DNA from: Filobasidium wieringae
Taxonomy: Eukaryota; Basidiomycota; Tremellomycetes; Filobasidiales; Filobasidiaceae
DNA: 64,000 nucleotides
Direction of reading: 5' to 3'
Assembly: GCA_001600055.1 (NCBI GenBank)
Contig: BCIV01000019.1
Span: 62,001-126,000 of the forward strand
Shown: positions 38,320-52,100 of the stretch, in pieces
How the letters are laid out: every line of letters begins with the position of its first letter
Position numbering within the stretch: the stretch's first letter is position 1
Notes under the pieces: model-generated
What the model was told of the DNA's origin: nothing
Seen by the model: the letters and a program-made list of their open reading frames with translations, nothing else
Databases searched by the model: none
Made by a program: the position numbers and the translations under genes

Positions 38320-41113
38320 TCAAGCCTCCCATGTGCCATTCCTTGCATCGGCGATGGCATGTAACCGCATTGGAGCTCTCAAAATCGCCGCGTCGGCTAC
38401 CGTCACTTCGTGTAACTGATCTCGGAAGAGATATTGCACTCGTAAACTCTTCTCCTCACCCATACATGTATCCTATCACCAGGTCGAAACGTCAGTGAAG
38501 TCTAAGCGACATGCCTTGTATGGCCACATAGTTTGACTTACGTAGAACCCTAGTAGCCCAAACTACGAAGAGTCCCGTAGATTAGCAAATCAAGAAGCTT
38601 TGAGAAAACGTATTATTCTTACCTTGCCACGCCCACCAGGTATCAGCAGCTTGCCGTTGGTGACTAAAGCTTGCACTGGCACAGTGACGTCGATCATTCG
38701 GTGTTCCTGGCCTCTGATCTCACGCATTCCGGTTGCAGTGAACGCGGTTTTCGGTCCATAATGTGCAGATATAACGAGGAGACCAGCTAATGCCAAATCC
38801 GTCGATCAGGACATGCGCGAATTGGAGACCTAGAACGGCTTGCTTACTTTCGCTGGCCCGCTCCTGTTCGACCTTGCCGGCAACATATCCTTGCATCAAC
38901 GCAGTCGCGTCCATCGCTTCCGCTCTCTTCTGCTCGAGATATTCTGCGTTCTCCTTCTGCAACGCTTCAATTTTGCTGGATAGACACGATGGAAACGCGG
39001 GTGTGAGTTGGAACGGGAAAGCTGAATGAACTCGACGTACTTGTTAAGTTTTCCGAGTCTTCGTGGTTCAATGTAAAGGTAATGAAGGGCCACGATAGAT
39101 GTTGCCGGCAACACGGTGGAAACGAACGCCACCACAGGGTTCAGATCCTGCGAAAGCATGATGGGGATGACGATCTTCTGGCCGAGACGCCAAATTCTAT
39201 CGTGAAATATAGTTGAGTAATGGCCGAAACCTCAAGACAAAAAGCAAACTCGCCGTATACGGAGCGTAATCCCACCAGGAATAGCTGCTGTGACGCCCAG
39301 TCCAAGTTTTGTGTTATCCGTGACCTGGCGCTCCGTGTTCACGAACCCATTAAGCCCTCCAAGGGAACCGAACGCTGCCCCGACCTTGACCTTAAATCCG
39401 CTGAGCACGTTCATAGTATAGTCGAGCGATACATGCCGATCCGTGACTCCACCGGTTGTTTCTACTGTCCATCCATTTCCCGTGTGACCCATATTGGTCA
39501 GACCAACTGAAAGCGCCGCCCGATCCGTGCGGTTCAGCGATTGGGCGACCCCTTTTCCCCATGGTCCAGCTGTCCAGAACCCAGACCTCAAAGCTAGTCA
39601 GATTTCGATTTGATCGGATCAGTCGGGCAGTATATGAGATCGGTATGTAGTCATCAGGCTCACTAACGAAGCCCGTCGTTCTGGGCAATACTTTTCGGCC
39701 TACAGTTAAGGCCAACGTGGGCGGCGCTTTTGTTGTTTGTTGTACAGCATTGAATGTAGCAAAACTGAAAGCACATGTTACACTCGTCAGGGGGGATTGC
39801 AGGCTGTCAAGACAAATGGGCGGCACTCACGTATCTTGATCATGTGCATAAGTAAGCTTTCCGGTGCCAACACGCGGATTCAGTAAACTGGTTCCCGCCT
39901 ATTTCGAGGGCAGGTTGTCAGCAGCAAGTATCAAATATGTGCGTCAACCTCGTGTACTGACCTCGATCCACAGTTTCGGACCGAAGGCATGTCGTACAGT
40001 TCCTACGACATTTCCACCACCAGCGCCATTCCTCGACATCATTTGCCCTTGCCACATCAATGAGGTACGCGATGATATAGGCGTCTATCGATAGAAGAGC
40101 AGAGTCAAGGCCGTGCTGGACAGAACAGTGCTTGCTGATAGTATTTACATGGAAGCTATGTTTCAATGACATGCCTCCGGCTCGAACTCGCTTGGCACGA
40201 CTCCAAGCATCGTGCTTGACAACGGTCGGATCGGCAAAGAACGCTTCTGGTAAGAAGCAAGCACGGGCGTCGACATTGACAGACAGGTCACCCTGAAATC
40301 GGAGTATACCTCTTGAGCTTTTGGGCCTTATCTCACGATGCGTAAAAAGCTTGTGCGGCAGAACGCTTACCTTTGTCTTGACCATTGCTTCAATGGATGC
40401 GAGCCGCTTCTCGTGTACCACCCTTTGGTAGTGTCTCTTTATCTAATGGGTCAACATGAAGCAGTATCAAAGTTGTGCCTCAAGCACTTAGCAGAGGCAA
40501 GCGCGGAACTGACCTCATCAGGGGACCCTAGTCGTCTGATGACTTTCCAGCCTGTTCTGCCGTTTGAGCCTTCTTGCCCCTCCTCATTATCTCCAATCTC
40601 CCTCAGGCCTTGCTCTCCTAGCATGTCGTATACAGCTCGTTTGTGAGGATCGGATAGGATCGAATATGCATGCTGGATGCGAGCAAACTGATGCTCAGCA
40701 GCGGGTCCATCGGTCGACGTATTTTGGGAGGAGGAAGATAAGGCAGGATTTGCACGGTGCTTGTCCGGATGGAATGCGACTGCTAGTACTCTATATCTGT
40801 CTTTGATTTCTCCGGCAGTCGCAGTCTTAGGTAGATTCATCAGTGCGCTACATAAAAAACGATTGGTGCCGGATGCGACGGATATCGATCGTAGGGCTTA
40901 CTAATAACTTTCGCCTTCAAGCTGTTCCAAGACTCGCTTCTTCTCACGGTCTTCATTCTCGAATATGGGCGCAGGATACCTCCTCTCTTCACTTGCATCG
41001 CTGACGCCCTGATAAGATGAATCCTCGTCTGGATTGTAGAATGGAGGGAGGCCATCGGGAGTGATTGCGAATCGTGATATATAGGATGACGAGGCACCCT
41101 GTTGATCGTCCAT
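38320..41113 (-). CDS. DNAJC11-type J-domain mitochondrial protein (DUF3395)
   Basis: In animals DNAJC11 is attached to the MICOS/SAM complexes and supports cristae and outer-membrane biogenesis. From the ATG at 41113 the protein begins MDDQQGASSS. The J domain spans the first exon junction and has the HPD motif in AVAFHPDKH and the FARIQHAYSILSDPHKRAVYD helices. A beta-rich middle (FGPKLWIEAGT, TYAHDQDTFATFNA, VSLDYTMNVLSGFKVKVGAAFG) resembles an outer-membrane-type domain. A coiled segment follows, then the C-terminal DUF3395 with VPVQALVTNGKLLIPGGRGK, GFYDPC-GEEKSLRVQYLFRDQLHEVTV and the end GTWEA. The stop is at 38320-38322. About ten introns. The length of roughly 600 residues fits the family. 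Confidence 0.88.
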
Positions 41114-41513
41114 GGCCAATCGATGCTAGGGTTTGTCAGACTAAATTATGACTGAAGTCTTGTCCAAGTACTATGTTGCAGGGTTGCAGTATAATATAGT
41201 CTGCAGCCATGGCAGCGATGTATAATCCTGACGATCATCGGTACTTGGACTCGAAGCTCTGAATGGTTAATCACATGTTATTTCCACCTACGTCGGTCAT
41301 GCGATAACGAAACCAGCTGCCAGAGTGGGAGTGCCGCAATCATCTTGACAGTCCGATATCCGACCGCTCTAAAGCTATATACGCTCTACGGAACTAGACC
41401 TTGCCGAGTTGAGGCTATTCAGGCTACATATCGACCTACATCACCACACCATAATATCCCTCGCAAAGGCGGAAAACGGCAAGAAACCGTAGCGACTTCT
41501 GTCTTGATTGGCA
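41114..41513. other. Divergent promoter region
   Basis: Lies between the DNAJC11-type gene (minus) and a Zn2Cys6 gene (plus). No gene or RNA is seen. One 66-codon frame overlaps the start of the next gene and is a shadow. Confidence 0.45.
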
Positions 41514-44500
41514 ATGCCCCTTGGCGCTCACGACATCCTCTATGATCAGCAACATGCTCAAGGATCGACACCGGCAACTGCCATGTCCAGGAGCGGATTC
41601 TCGCCGATCCAGACTCCTGGATTACATGGCGTTCACAACGAGAACGCTGCCCTGCACAATGTGCTACAAGAGGAACCTCTTCGAGGTTCTCTTGACAAGC
41701 TTGAAATTGATCTCGACGAGCGGGCCGGCATGACAAACGGCAACAATCCACCGACAGATCAGAATGCAAGTCCTTCCGACCCTAGTGGCTCAGCTCAGTT
41801 GGTCGAACCTAGTATAAGAGGTACTCCACTTCAGGCTGTTTTCGATATAGGCGTAGGCTCTTCAAAACCCGAAAAGCTCACGAGGCGAAAATCAACAACG
41901 AGTTCGGCAGCGAGGCAAAGCTATAGTTGTGCTGAATGTAAGAGAACGACAGAATGGAATCGGATTTACCCCTTCCGTTATCGACTAGACATGCACGTGA
42001 AACCCAAACTCATTCGCACCTTGACCTATGTAACTCAGGCCGACGACTTAAACTAAAATGTGACCGGTAAGCCATGCTCGGTTGAGCCGTGAATTGCTAA
42101 ATGCTGAGCAACTGATTATTGATATCGCTCCCGCCAGTGTATGGCCGTGTAACTCCTGTAAACGGCGCGGGGTGGACCAGATCTGTCCGAATGGATCCAT
42201 GATGGGAGGCAAGGGCAGAAGGCGAGTTATACGAATGGGACAGCCTTGCGGGAAGCGATCTGATACTGAAACCGTAAATTAGACTCATCTTGGCGAGCCA
42301 CTCGGAGCTTCACTCCCGTATTTCCGAGTTGGAGAAAGCATTGGCAATATCACATGGGAAGGGCAGCGCGCAACCGCACGAACTCCTCACAAACACCTAC
42401 CTTTACAGTCCGAGAGATCCCAAGATCTTAGCAGCCGCGGCAAACATGCTTCCAGGAGAATCCAAGAATGCTACTCCAGCTGTGGAGCACAGCGAAGATG
42501 AGGCCCAGCCGACCACAACAAAACGGCGCCGGACGGACAATCCTGGTGGGAGGGGCGGTTCGTCCGACGGAAACAGCGATGAGGACCTCATTGCTGTTCT
42601 TGATCCGCGGAGCAAAGGTAAAGGCAAGGCGATATCGAAGAACAAGGCTCGCGGAATGCAACCTGAGCCAAAACGCAAGATGTCCGAAGAAGATATGGTG
42701 GAGGTCAGTTTGGGAACCTTAACGATCACGCAGAATGGAGAGGCACATTTCGTTGGAGCGTCTGGTGGGAGCTCGCTGTTGCACGTATGTTACCCTTTCG
42801 AGCTATGTCATGCTGACTCGCAAGACCTAACCCCTGAATGCAAAGGCGGATGGTGTATACGATCAAGGGCGAGATTCGGATTCGATCGGACCATTATCCA
42901 TCCCACGGAGCATACAGGAAACAACATCGCGTCCAAACATAACTACTGTTGAAACAGCGATGGGAGACTTCCCCTTTGCATGTTCCATCACTTCAAGCGC
43001 GAACAATCTGACGCTGTATGATTTATGGCGTCGGGTACCGGCATGGGACAAAGTAAGAATCAGAAATACCGGCGGTCTCTGGGCAACCGACGTTGCATCA
43101 GGGGACCTCCGAGGACGCGTCGCCGATGATGGAATGAGTATGGTCAAGGCGTATTGGGAGAATGTCGACTGGATGTATAATATCGTTCCTGTAAGTAGTG
43201 CTGTACCACATGGACCTAACGCAGTCATGTTGATACCTTTGCTGCAGCGAGTCATCTTTGATAACGATTACCTGCCTAGTGTGTATGAAACTGTACATCC
43301 CCCCAACGCTCACAAATTGGCTGTCGTTTATTTGGTCATGGCTTTGGGTGTGATGTTCGACTTGGAGACAAGAGAACCTTGTAGGTCTCAGTCCTCGGTT
43401 TAAAACGTCGAGGCCGCTAACGCTGATGTGAAACCTAGATGATCCTCTTGCTAGCGACTTGTTCCGACTCGGTCTCGCTTGTATGACTGTTCAGGGAGGT
43501 CTTGCAAGAGCATCAGTAGCTACAGTACAAGCGCTAAACCTCATCGGCAATTACATGTTGAACGATCGGTCGACCAGCGGTGCGAATGCGTTCTGGCCGA
43601 TACTAGGGGTCGCAAACTCCACAGTAACTGCACTTGGCTTACATCGGGACGGCACGACGTTCGGGGGACTATCTCCTTACGAAATAGAAGAGAGACGCAA
43701 AGTCTTTTGGGAGATGACAGCTCTAGATCGGCTTCAAGCAATGTGTTTCGCTAGGCCTTGTGCACTGCCTAATCGATCTGTTGATGCAAAATTTCCTGGG
43801 AGCGACGCTACTTTCCCTGAACATCGACTCCCGGATGATGACCGTTATCACGAAGCGAAATACAAGATTGTGCAGTTGATGGAAAGCGTTATCGAAGAAC
43901 AGACCAGAACGACTCGTGGAAGCTATGCACACGTACTTAGCATTGATAACGATATTCTGAGTTTCCGGAATTCGCTGCCCGAATCGATGATCCCTGCGGC
44001 CAAAGCTAGCTCGTTGAGTATGGAATCGGACATACACCCTCACACCGTATTGCATCGCCTCAGTATTCGCCTGCTTGTCATGGAAACCCGTATTTACCTC
44101 CATCGGACCTACTTCGTTCAAGCATTGCATCATGTAAGTCCATGACTTTCTTACCTGTGCGCTATTTTGACCGTTGTTCTGGTTAATTAGAACCCCGTTG
44201 ATCCGTCTAATATCAGTGGTCGCTTTCACAAATCCTTTGTTTACACGTTCGAGTCTGCGGTAGAGCTCATTAGCATCGTAAAGCAAGGAGTGATATACCA
44301 TCCCGCTTTGATAGCACGGTACGTTGGTGTCTTACATCGCCAGAAAGCGGCAACATTTAATTGATCAATTGATATCAACAGATGGTGGTTTTGGTGGTGT
44401 AAGTCCATATCTCACGATTTATTGTTATTTTATTAATCGCTATGCAATAGTTCATGCCTTTTCTGCGGCAGTCTGCCTGGCGGCCATCTGCATACACGCG

Positions 44501-45678
44501 CCTTCTTCCGCATTTGCGGCTCCTTCTTATATGTCGTTGGTCACCGCTTGTGATCTAGCACAAGCGGCCAAGGCTGGAAGCAAAGCCAAAGGAGGACTTG
44601 TGGGTCGAGACAAAAGCGGCCGTCAATTGAGCTTTGTTGACCTTGATTTATCGGTATTTTCCCTCAGCCTGTGTTGAAGCGATTGCGCCAGAAGGCAAGC
44701 AACGCGATGCTTAGCACTGCTCAAAGCTATCACTCCATACATGCGTCCTTGCATGTAACACCGGCAGCTCCGACGGTGATAACGGCCGAAGACGATTTGT
44801 CTCATTTGGCTCAGGCATCCACGGTCCGGCGCCTTACTGCAGCTTCCCCTACTTTGGCCACGCCCGCCTTGACGAATCAAGAGAGTAGTCTTGTGTCAAG
44901 TATTGGTAGTGGTCCCCGTTCGATCAGCGACAGTACTCCCCGGAGCGATCCCTTCCGATTAAATCGCCTTGGAATTGCATCGCCCGAGGAAAACAGTCTA
45001 CCCGAAGGCAATTCCTTTGGAGGTGATATGATCGGGCCAGGTCCACCTCTCCCGATATTTAGGGGTTCCGATGATCGGGACAACAACTATCATCGAAGCA
45101 TGTACCCGACGCGCTATGCTGGCAGGAACGTCGATGGGTTCACCCCAAACGAACCAGCTTCTCCTCCATGGGTCGATGTTGAAGGGATGAGGCATTTACA
45201 CCGGGATTTTTCGGCCTCAGTGTCCAACGGACAGACTAATGGCGCCTCTCACTCCACTATATTCCACTCAACTATCGAGTCTCAGCGAGACTCAATGTTC
45301 AATCCTGAACCTTTCACTGGTGGGATTAATCAGCTGAACGACCCGCCCGCCCAGTCCGATCACGCAAGAGGGACGAGGTATGCCACTCAGGCATTCGATC
45401 CTCCAGATGCTGAAAATCCATCGGCTTTCCCTGGACTATCTAGCATACGATCCCCTTCACAAACACTCGAAGCACAAAATATATTTTTGCCGTTTGATCA
45501 GATGGATGCTTATGGAATCTTTACGGATAGACATGAGCTTTCCGCCAATCTTGCGACCCCTTTGAGTGAGGAGCAGATAGACGCGTTGCCCCTGCTACCC
45601 CCTGGCGGCAATCTCTCGGATGTAGAACAATTCATCGCAGGATTAGATGGGAATTATATGGATGCTAGATTTCACTGA
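41514..45678 (+). CDS. Zn2Cys6 fungal-specific transcription factor
   Basis: The zinc cluster is split over three exons: SCAEC (first exon), RRLKLKCDR (a small second exon at 42031-42064) and VWPCNSCKRRGVDQICPNG (third). Joined, it is C-x2-C-x6-C-x5-C-x2-C-x8-C. A short coiled coil follows (SELHSRISELEKAL), then an acidic/basic linker. The Fungal_trans domain comes next: MGDFPFACS, LYDLWRRVPAWD, LFRLGLACMTVQGGLARASVATVQALNLIGNYML, then TALGLHRDG and RRKVFWEMTALDRLQAMCFARPCAL. The tail is Ser/Pro-rich and ends in an acidic, hydrophobic stretch (LLPPGGNLSDVEQFIAGLD), a likely activation region. About ten exons and roughly 1,050 residues. The start at 41514 is the first ATG; the upstream frame has none. 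Regulated genes are unknown. Confidence 0.88.
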
Positions 45679-46081
45679 TGCTTTGTCAATCGATATGTGA
45701 CCCATAACTATACCCTCATACCCACCTACGCTTCGTCTTCTTAAGCTTCTTGCTGTGTCACAGGCGATATGTAAAGGCAATATCATTAGCAATATTCAAG
45801 CCAAGTAGTGAATGCCATGAATGCACCCGTTACCCGTTACGCAGCACCGAGGCGAGGTGCATGTCAATAATAATGCATATGGACCGTCCGACAACTCTAC
45901 TTTGCAGCTTGTCACCCTCTCCCGCCCACTAACTCACGGACCGCTCCCACTATCACTATTCTTTACGATAACATTGCGCTCGACCAGAAATCTTCTTAGC
46001 CTACTGCCGCACTCATGGAACCGTCGTAGGCCGCCTGCCGTCTCCCTTGCATCTCTGGGCGAGCGTTCTTGCAGTCTTGCC
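45679..46081. other. Intergenic region
   Basis: Between two plus-strand genes. The frame of the next gene stays open upstream to about 45821 without a family feature, so I keep the later ATG. No RNA gene or repeat is seen. Confidence 0.4.
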
Positions 46082-48733
46082 ATGCCTCGAATACCAACTC
46101 GTACCGAGCCGTATACATCGCCTTCCCGACAGCACCGACATTTCAAAACGAAAAGAGACATAATCTTGAAATCTCTAGGGAAAGCTTCGTATATCAACGG
46201 ATGTCAGTTCGCTATAACCCTAATCTCGGCTAGGGGGGACATAGAGACGTATGGAAGCGAGATATGTTCCGAACGCTTGAACGAGGTTTTCAACACGACT
46301 GTTCTTGACGACATCGCCCTTCGAGTTCGAGATGTTAACGAAAGACGTAGGGAAGAAGCAATTAGGAATGGAGAGACCAGCGACGCTCGTTGCGAAGCTA
46401 GCGTGGATAGTATAGAAAGGGACAAGGTTGGAAAGCTTATCAGGGTCAATGCGGATATGGCACAACGGAAAGATGAGAATGGGCCAGGACCAGGAGCAGA
46501 AGCGGTTGGCAACAGGTCTTACAATAAGGACAATGACTCAATAGATGGGGACACGGCTTGTGGTGACGACGACCCCGAGAATCTTGAGGAGACGCAGCAA
46601 TCGGTTCGAGCATTGCCTGATTCTCCTTTCTCCGGCAGCCTGGTCAGAGAGAGAACATCCGTTTTAATGGAGGTATACATGAACCCTAACCAGATGGGCT
46701 CTATCGCTGGGATCGATCTGGATGATCTCCCCCAACAATCAGGAGATAATCACGCCAGTCCCAAGAGATGCCATGCCGAAGGAATCGACCTAGTGACACC
46801 GATGCGAAGCAATCTTGGGCACCGACCGTTCCCGTTCGATTCGCCAGTGACCAACAATGATACGTCTGGGCAAGTATGCCTACTTCCGGACACTCCGAGA
46901 TTATCGGGCTCGATGGACAGCGATCTGCCTTGGGGCACGGGTTTGGTAACGCCGGCAACACAACGTTCCCGTTCTACCGCCAGCCTCACAAATCAACGAA
47001 TCCCACTCACTCCGATTCAACTAAATTCGGAAAACGTTTCAAGTCCTTCTCAAGCTCTTTGCATTCCCTGCAACGATCTCCAGGACTGGTACGCCAGCAA
47101 ACTTGACATGTTACAACAACAGACCTGCAAGATCGTAGTAAAGGCATGGATCAAGGTCATCGAGCCCAAGAAGCAGACGAAATATCCCTACAACAAAGGA
47201 GAGGCAGGCAGACCAGGTTGGTGGCCGCAAGGTGTCAGACATCGAGAGCCAGACCACCTCATGAAGCCAGGTAAGATATGTCAGGGTCTGCTTGGAAAGC
47301 TGTTGTTGAAGTTCTCGCTCTTGCAGAGCGTACTGAACTCGCTATAGCCATCTTGAGATCCAGCATTATCAAGGTCTCCCGGCTAGAAATTTCAACGGCG
47401 GAAAATCTAGCATATATTCCAGTTGGACGCATGGCAATCTTACGTGAGATTTACAGGGTAGCTAAAGAAGATGAGCGTATGCGTGAAACAGGTGATCGTG
47501 AGTAACAGAAAGCAGAAATCATGCCTTTTACACTAACGTCCTTCATCTCTGACAGAATCTGGCAGAATCACCGTCCAGATCGCAAGAAGTCCCCCTCCTT
47601 CGACGAACTCTAGCGGGATTAGTGTCGCGAGGACAAATACTCAGTCGCGAATCAAGGCAGAACTGCCTGCGACTTTACCCAGGGCCGCACTCAGGGAGAC
47701 TGCCAGTGGCTCTATATCGTCGCCTCTGAGCAAGGTCAATCGACCTATCAATAGAAGCCCCTCTACGGGAGTCGATATCAACGGCAACTTCCGAATACTC
47801 AACCGGGAGCCCGCCTTCAAGAAACGCAAATTGACGCGGGAACAATCCATGTCATTACCTCACTTCGTGCAGCACGGAAACGCCGAGAACAACGCACCGG
47901 ATGTCACGCAGTCGAACCTTTTTGCTCCAGTACCTATATCTCGGATTGGCCTCCCGAAACGACCAAGGGCGAGTAGAAATCCCGAACCGATAGCTATCGG
48001 CACCGTACAGTTAGACGATGACCGACCCAATACGGTCCTGGGTCTTCGAACAGCTGAGTGCTTGCCCAGGCGAAACATCTCCAATGCGGCATCTCTTGCC
48101 GAATCTCCGCTGCCTGACAGCTTTGTCGTCAACCGTCCATGGAGCACGAACAGCTGGTCAGCTCAATCCGGAGGACTCGCCCAATCCACAATGACATCGT
48201 TCGAGGAAGCGAATCGTCAGCACTATTTTCCGACCCTTGAGCCGTACGCGTTCATGACTGGTATACAGTGCACGCCAATCGCCTCGATGAGCCATGCTAC
48301 AACAGGTAACAGCGGGGGAAACGAGGCTTGGTCGTCAATGGCGAGCGCTAGCAAGCAGTCTCATACTGGACCATCCAACTTGAATGGCATGACGGTGCTC
48401 ACGCCTGTCACTAATACCAATAACGATCAATACATTCCGCAGCTTGACATAATCAGGAAGAAGCTTGTTCCTCTGGCCTCGTTTGAGGGAAATCAAGCTG
48501 ATGGAACGAAGGCAGCGACTCTCGAGTATGGCCATTCGGAAAGTAGACAATTAGTCGATCTTGCTGCTGCGTCGCGCGGCCAGAAGAACCTATTCCCAAG
48601 CCCTCCTGGTCAACCTTCACATGGTATGACAACAGAAAATCCGGTACACTTGATCTCGCGTCACGACTCCCACGTTGTCCCAAATTTTTATCTAGAAACG
48701 AACCATAACGGAAACCATGGACCCACTGCATGA
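46082..48733 (+). CDS. YDR124W-like (DUF2841) protein with MADS-like N-terminus
   Basis: Three exons: 46082 to about 47270, about 47313-47500 and about 47556-48733, giving about 850 residues. The first 65 residues resemble a MADS box: a basic stretch (RHFKTKRDIILKSLGKASY), then NGCQFAITLISARGDIETYGS, matching the helix-strand-strand order and the LIS-x-x-G-x-x-ETYGS end of that fold. A long acidic and Ser/Pro-rich linker follows. About residues 385-425 carry KIVVKAWIKVIEPKKQTKYPYNKGE and PGWWPQGVRHREPDHL, the signature of the YDR124W/DUF2841 helical bundle, continued in the second exon. The Asn/Ser-rich remainder is likely disordered. The DUF2841 call is good. The MADS call is from pattern only and needs a profile search. 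A nuclear regulatory role is inferred. Confidence 0.78.
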
Positions 48734-49134
48734 TCGCTGGACAAGCTGTTGTACCAATATTTGAGATGTAATCAAGGATGAGAAACTTGAACCACCCTGC
48801 GAGTCTGCGAGAAGCGATCGAGTGTATGTGAGCTAGGTCTAGATACATCTGAGATGTCTGAGAGGATTAACAACGCGGATGCAAAAAAAGATCGCGAAAC
48901 GAGGTGTTGACTTTGAAATATCCCTTAGCTTCTGTAGCTTCTGTGCGACATCGCCCACGACAGTTGCAAAAGTACAGACGATTATACTAGACAATCATTT
49001 CCCAGTCATCCTATACTACGATCGCCTGGTCCCATCAACAACAACTAGGAGGACATGAGCATCCTTCGTCTTGTATAATAACTACCGCCACTCCTACTTT
49101 GCTATAGTGACCTGTAGCTTTCCATCGCCTCACC
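48734..49134. other. Intergenic region upstream of BMS1
   Basis: No gene is seen. The 120 bases before the BMS1 ATG are C/T-rich. An A-rich run near 48885 may serve 3' processing of the upstream gene. Confidence 0.4.
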
Positions 49135-52100
49135 ATGTCTGAGGATCAAACCCACAAGGCTCACAGAGCATCCTCCGCGGGGAAGAAAGCGGAGAAGAAA
49201 GATATCGCGAAAGGAAAGGACAAGTCTGGCGGTCACAAGGGTTTCAATGAGAAGGTGAGGCTTTGTATCTAGTGTTCGACCAGTAGCAACCCTGTCTGAT
49301 TACCACGATCCACTTCGGCGTTACAGGCGTTTACTTCTTCTTCGTTTCGCTCCGCCAATCTACAAGCACGAAGAGCTGCTGAGCTCGGTCAACAACGGCT
49401 GCATGTACCCCTAGTGAACAGAACTCCATCCGAGCAAAAAGTCGTTGCAACGCTTGGCGTAGATGGTAAACCGGTAGGCAAGAGTGAACTGTCGGAAGCT
49501 CCTGTAGCCCCACCTATTATCGTCGCTATTGCTGGGCCTCCCGGAGTTGGCAAGACTACTCTGCTAAAGAGCTTAGTAAAGAGATACACCAAGCAGACTT
49601 TACACGATGTGCGCGGACCGGTCACCATTGTCTCTGGGAAGAGCCGGCGGATCACTTTCATAGAGGTTGGTAACGATCTCAACTCGATGATCGATATTGG
49701 CAAAGTCGCCGATCTGGTCCTGATGATGATCGACGGCTCGTTCGGTTTCGAGATGGAAACTTTCGAATTCATCAACGTTTTACAAGCACACGGTTTCCCC
49801 AAGGTCGTAGGTATTCTTACGCATCTTGATCTCATCAAGAAAAGCGCTGCTCTCAAGGATACCAAGAAACGTATAAAACACCGTTTCTGGACCGAAATTT
49901 ATCAAGGAGCAAAGCTGTTCCATTTGTCCGGTGTACTCAACGGCCGCTATCCAGACCAAGAAATACAAAATTTATCTAGGTTCATATCGGTAGTCAAATT
50001 TCGACCTTTGGTTTTCCGAAATCAACACCCTTACCTCCTTGCCGACCGAATTCAAGATATCACATCAAGGGAAGCTATTCGTGCCGATCCCAAAATGGAC
50101 CGCACGATCACTCTTTATGGTTACGTCCGAGGCATAAACCTACCTGCACGTAACGCAAGCGTTCATATACCAGGTGCTGGTGACCTTACTGTCAAGACCG
50201 TAGAGCGTTTAAGGGACCCTTGTCCATTGCCTACGCTTGAGAGTGAAAGAAGACGGAAAATGGGCGAAAAAGGAAAGCTACTCCATGCTCCTATGAGCGA
50301 TGTAGGAGGGATGGTATTTGATAAAGATGCGGTGTATGTCAATGTCATGGGCAGCTTCTCGCGTAGGGAGAATGGTGAAGAGGGTGGTAGGTGTCCTTTT
50401 TCTTCATAACTGTTTAGCACCCTTAATAACGCAACGTGCAACGTCATCATTTAGCAACTCAGGGCGAGGGCGAGCAAATGGTGATGGATTTACAGGATGC
50501 CAGAGGCACACTTGCAGAGGGAATTGCCAAATCTTCCATCCGTCTTTTAGAAACATCCAAAATGCCTTTACAGGTTCAAGATAAGCCCCGCACCAGGCGA
50601 GCTGTCAATGTGCCCATCACTACCGCACATCCAGAGGATTTGCAGGCTTACGATTCTCAATCCGATGAGGGATATGACACCGAAGGGGAAGAGGGTGACT
50701 CTCAGTACGATGCTTTCGATACAGGCGTCAACGACAACCAGGTGGAAGCACGTGATGAACTTGACTTTGGGGATGGATCGAGTGCCGATGAGGATGAATT
50801 GGATCTGGGAGATATGACAGGATTCGAACAGGATGGACCTGTTGAACGGGACCTCGAGATCGAATATGCTGATACAGAGGCTCAGGGTCAAATGAGTGCT
50901 CAATGGAAGCACTCATTGGCAGACAAAGCAGCGCATACGGAACGAGAGCGTGCATCGAATCGAGATATCATGAGCTTGATCTACGATCCTGAGATATCAC
51001 CTGAAGAAGTAGTTCTTGGCTCAAACGTACGGACGAACGCAGCGAATACGGCGGACGAAGACGATCTATTCACGGTCACTAGAAAGCCGACTACTGCGCT
51101 ACTCGGCAAACGGGAAGATGACGTCTCCAGGTCGTTAACAGTACCAATTCAATTACAGCAAAGATGGTCCTCAAACGATATGCTCGATTCCATTCGTCAC
51201 ATGTTCATAACGGGGGCTCCAGATCCGGATGATCTAGGTCATGAGGAAGCCAACGGGGACTATGAGGATCTAGAAGAGCTCGATGCTGAGCTAGTCTCTG
51301 ACGCAGAAGCCGTGCCTTACGTCGGTGAAGGCGGAAGTTCTCTACACGCGGCTGAAGCTGCAAGAGCAACAACGCTCGCTGCTAAGAAGGAAGCCTTGAA
51401 GCGCAAATTCGACGAAGAATACGATGATCCAGAAGCGGAAGAGAAGATGGATTTCTACGACGAACAGAAGGCCGAGTTCTCGCGCCAGCAGCAATTGAAT
51501 GATGCAGAATTTGTCGATGTCGACGCGGAGACCCGGGCCCAGATTGAAGGCTACCGCGCAGGGTCCTATGTTCGGCTTGAGCTAGAGAACGTTCCTTGTG
51601 AGATGATGGATCACTTTGATCCACGGTCACCGCTCATTGTCGGTGGCTTGATTGCTGCCGAAGAACGATTCGGTTATCTGACCGTCCGTATCAAACGGCA
51701 TCGATGGCACACCAAGACTTTGAAATCCAACGACCCATTGATATTCTCACTTGGTTGGAGGCGATTCCAAACCTTGCCGATCTATTCATTAGACGACCAT
51801 TCCATCCGAAACCGTCACCTGAAATATACCCCTGAGCATATGCACTGTTTCGCTACATTCTATGGTCCTGTTTCTGCTCCCAACACTGGTTTCTGTGCCT
51901 TCAACACATTATCGGATGACGTCCCAGGCTTCCGTATCTCGGCTACTGGTGTTGTATTGGACATCGATCGAACCGCAAAGATAGTGAAAAAGCTCAAGCT
52001 GACCGGCATCCCGTACAAAATTTTCAAGAACACTGCTTTCATTAAGGATATGTTCAACACCGCTCTTGAGGTTGCAAAATTCGAGGGCGCCAATATCCGA

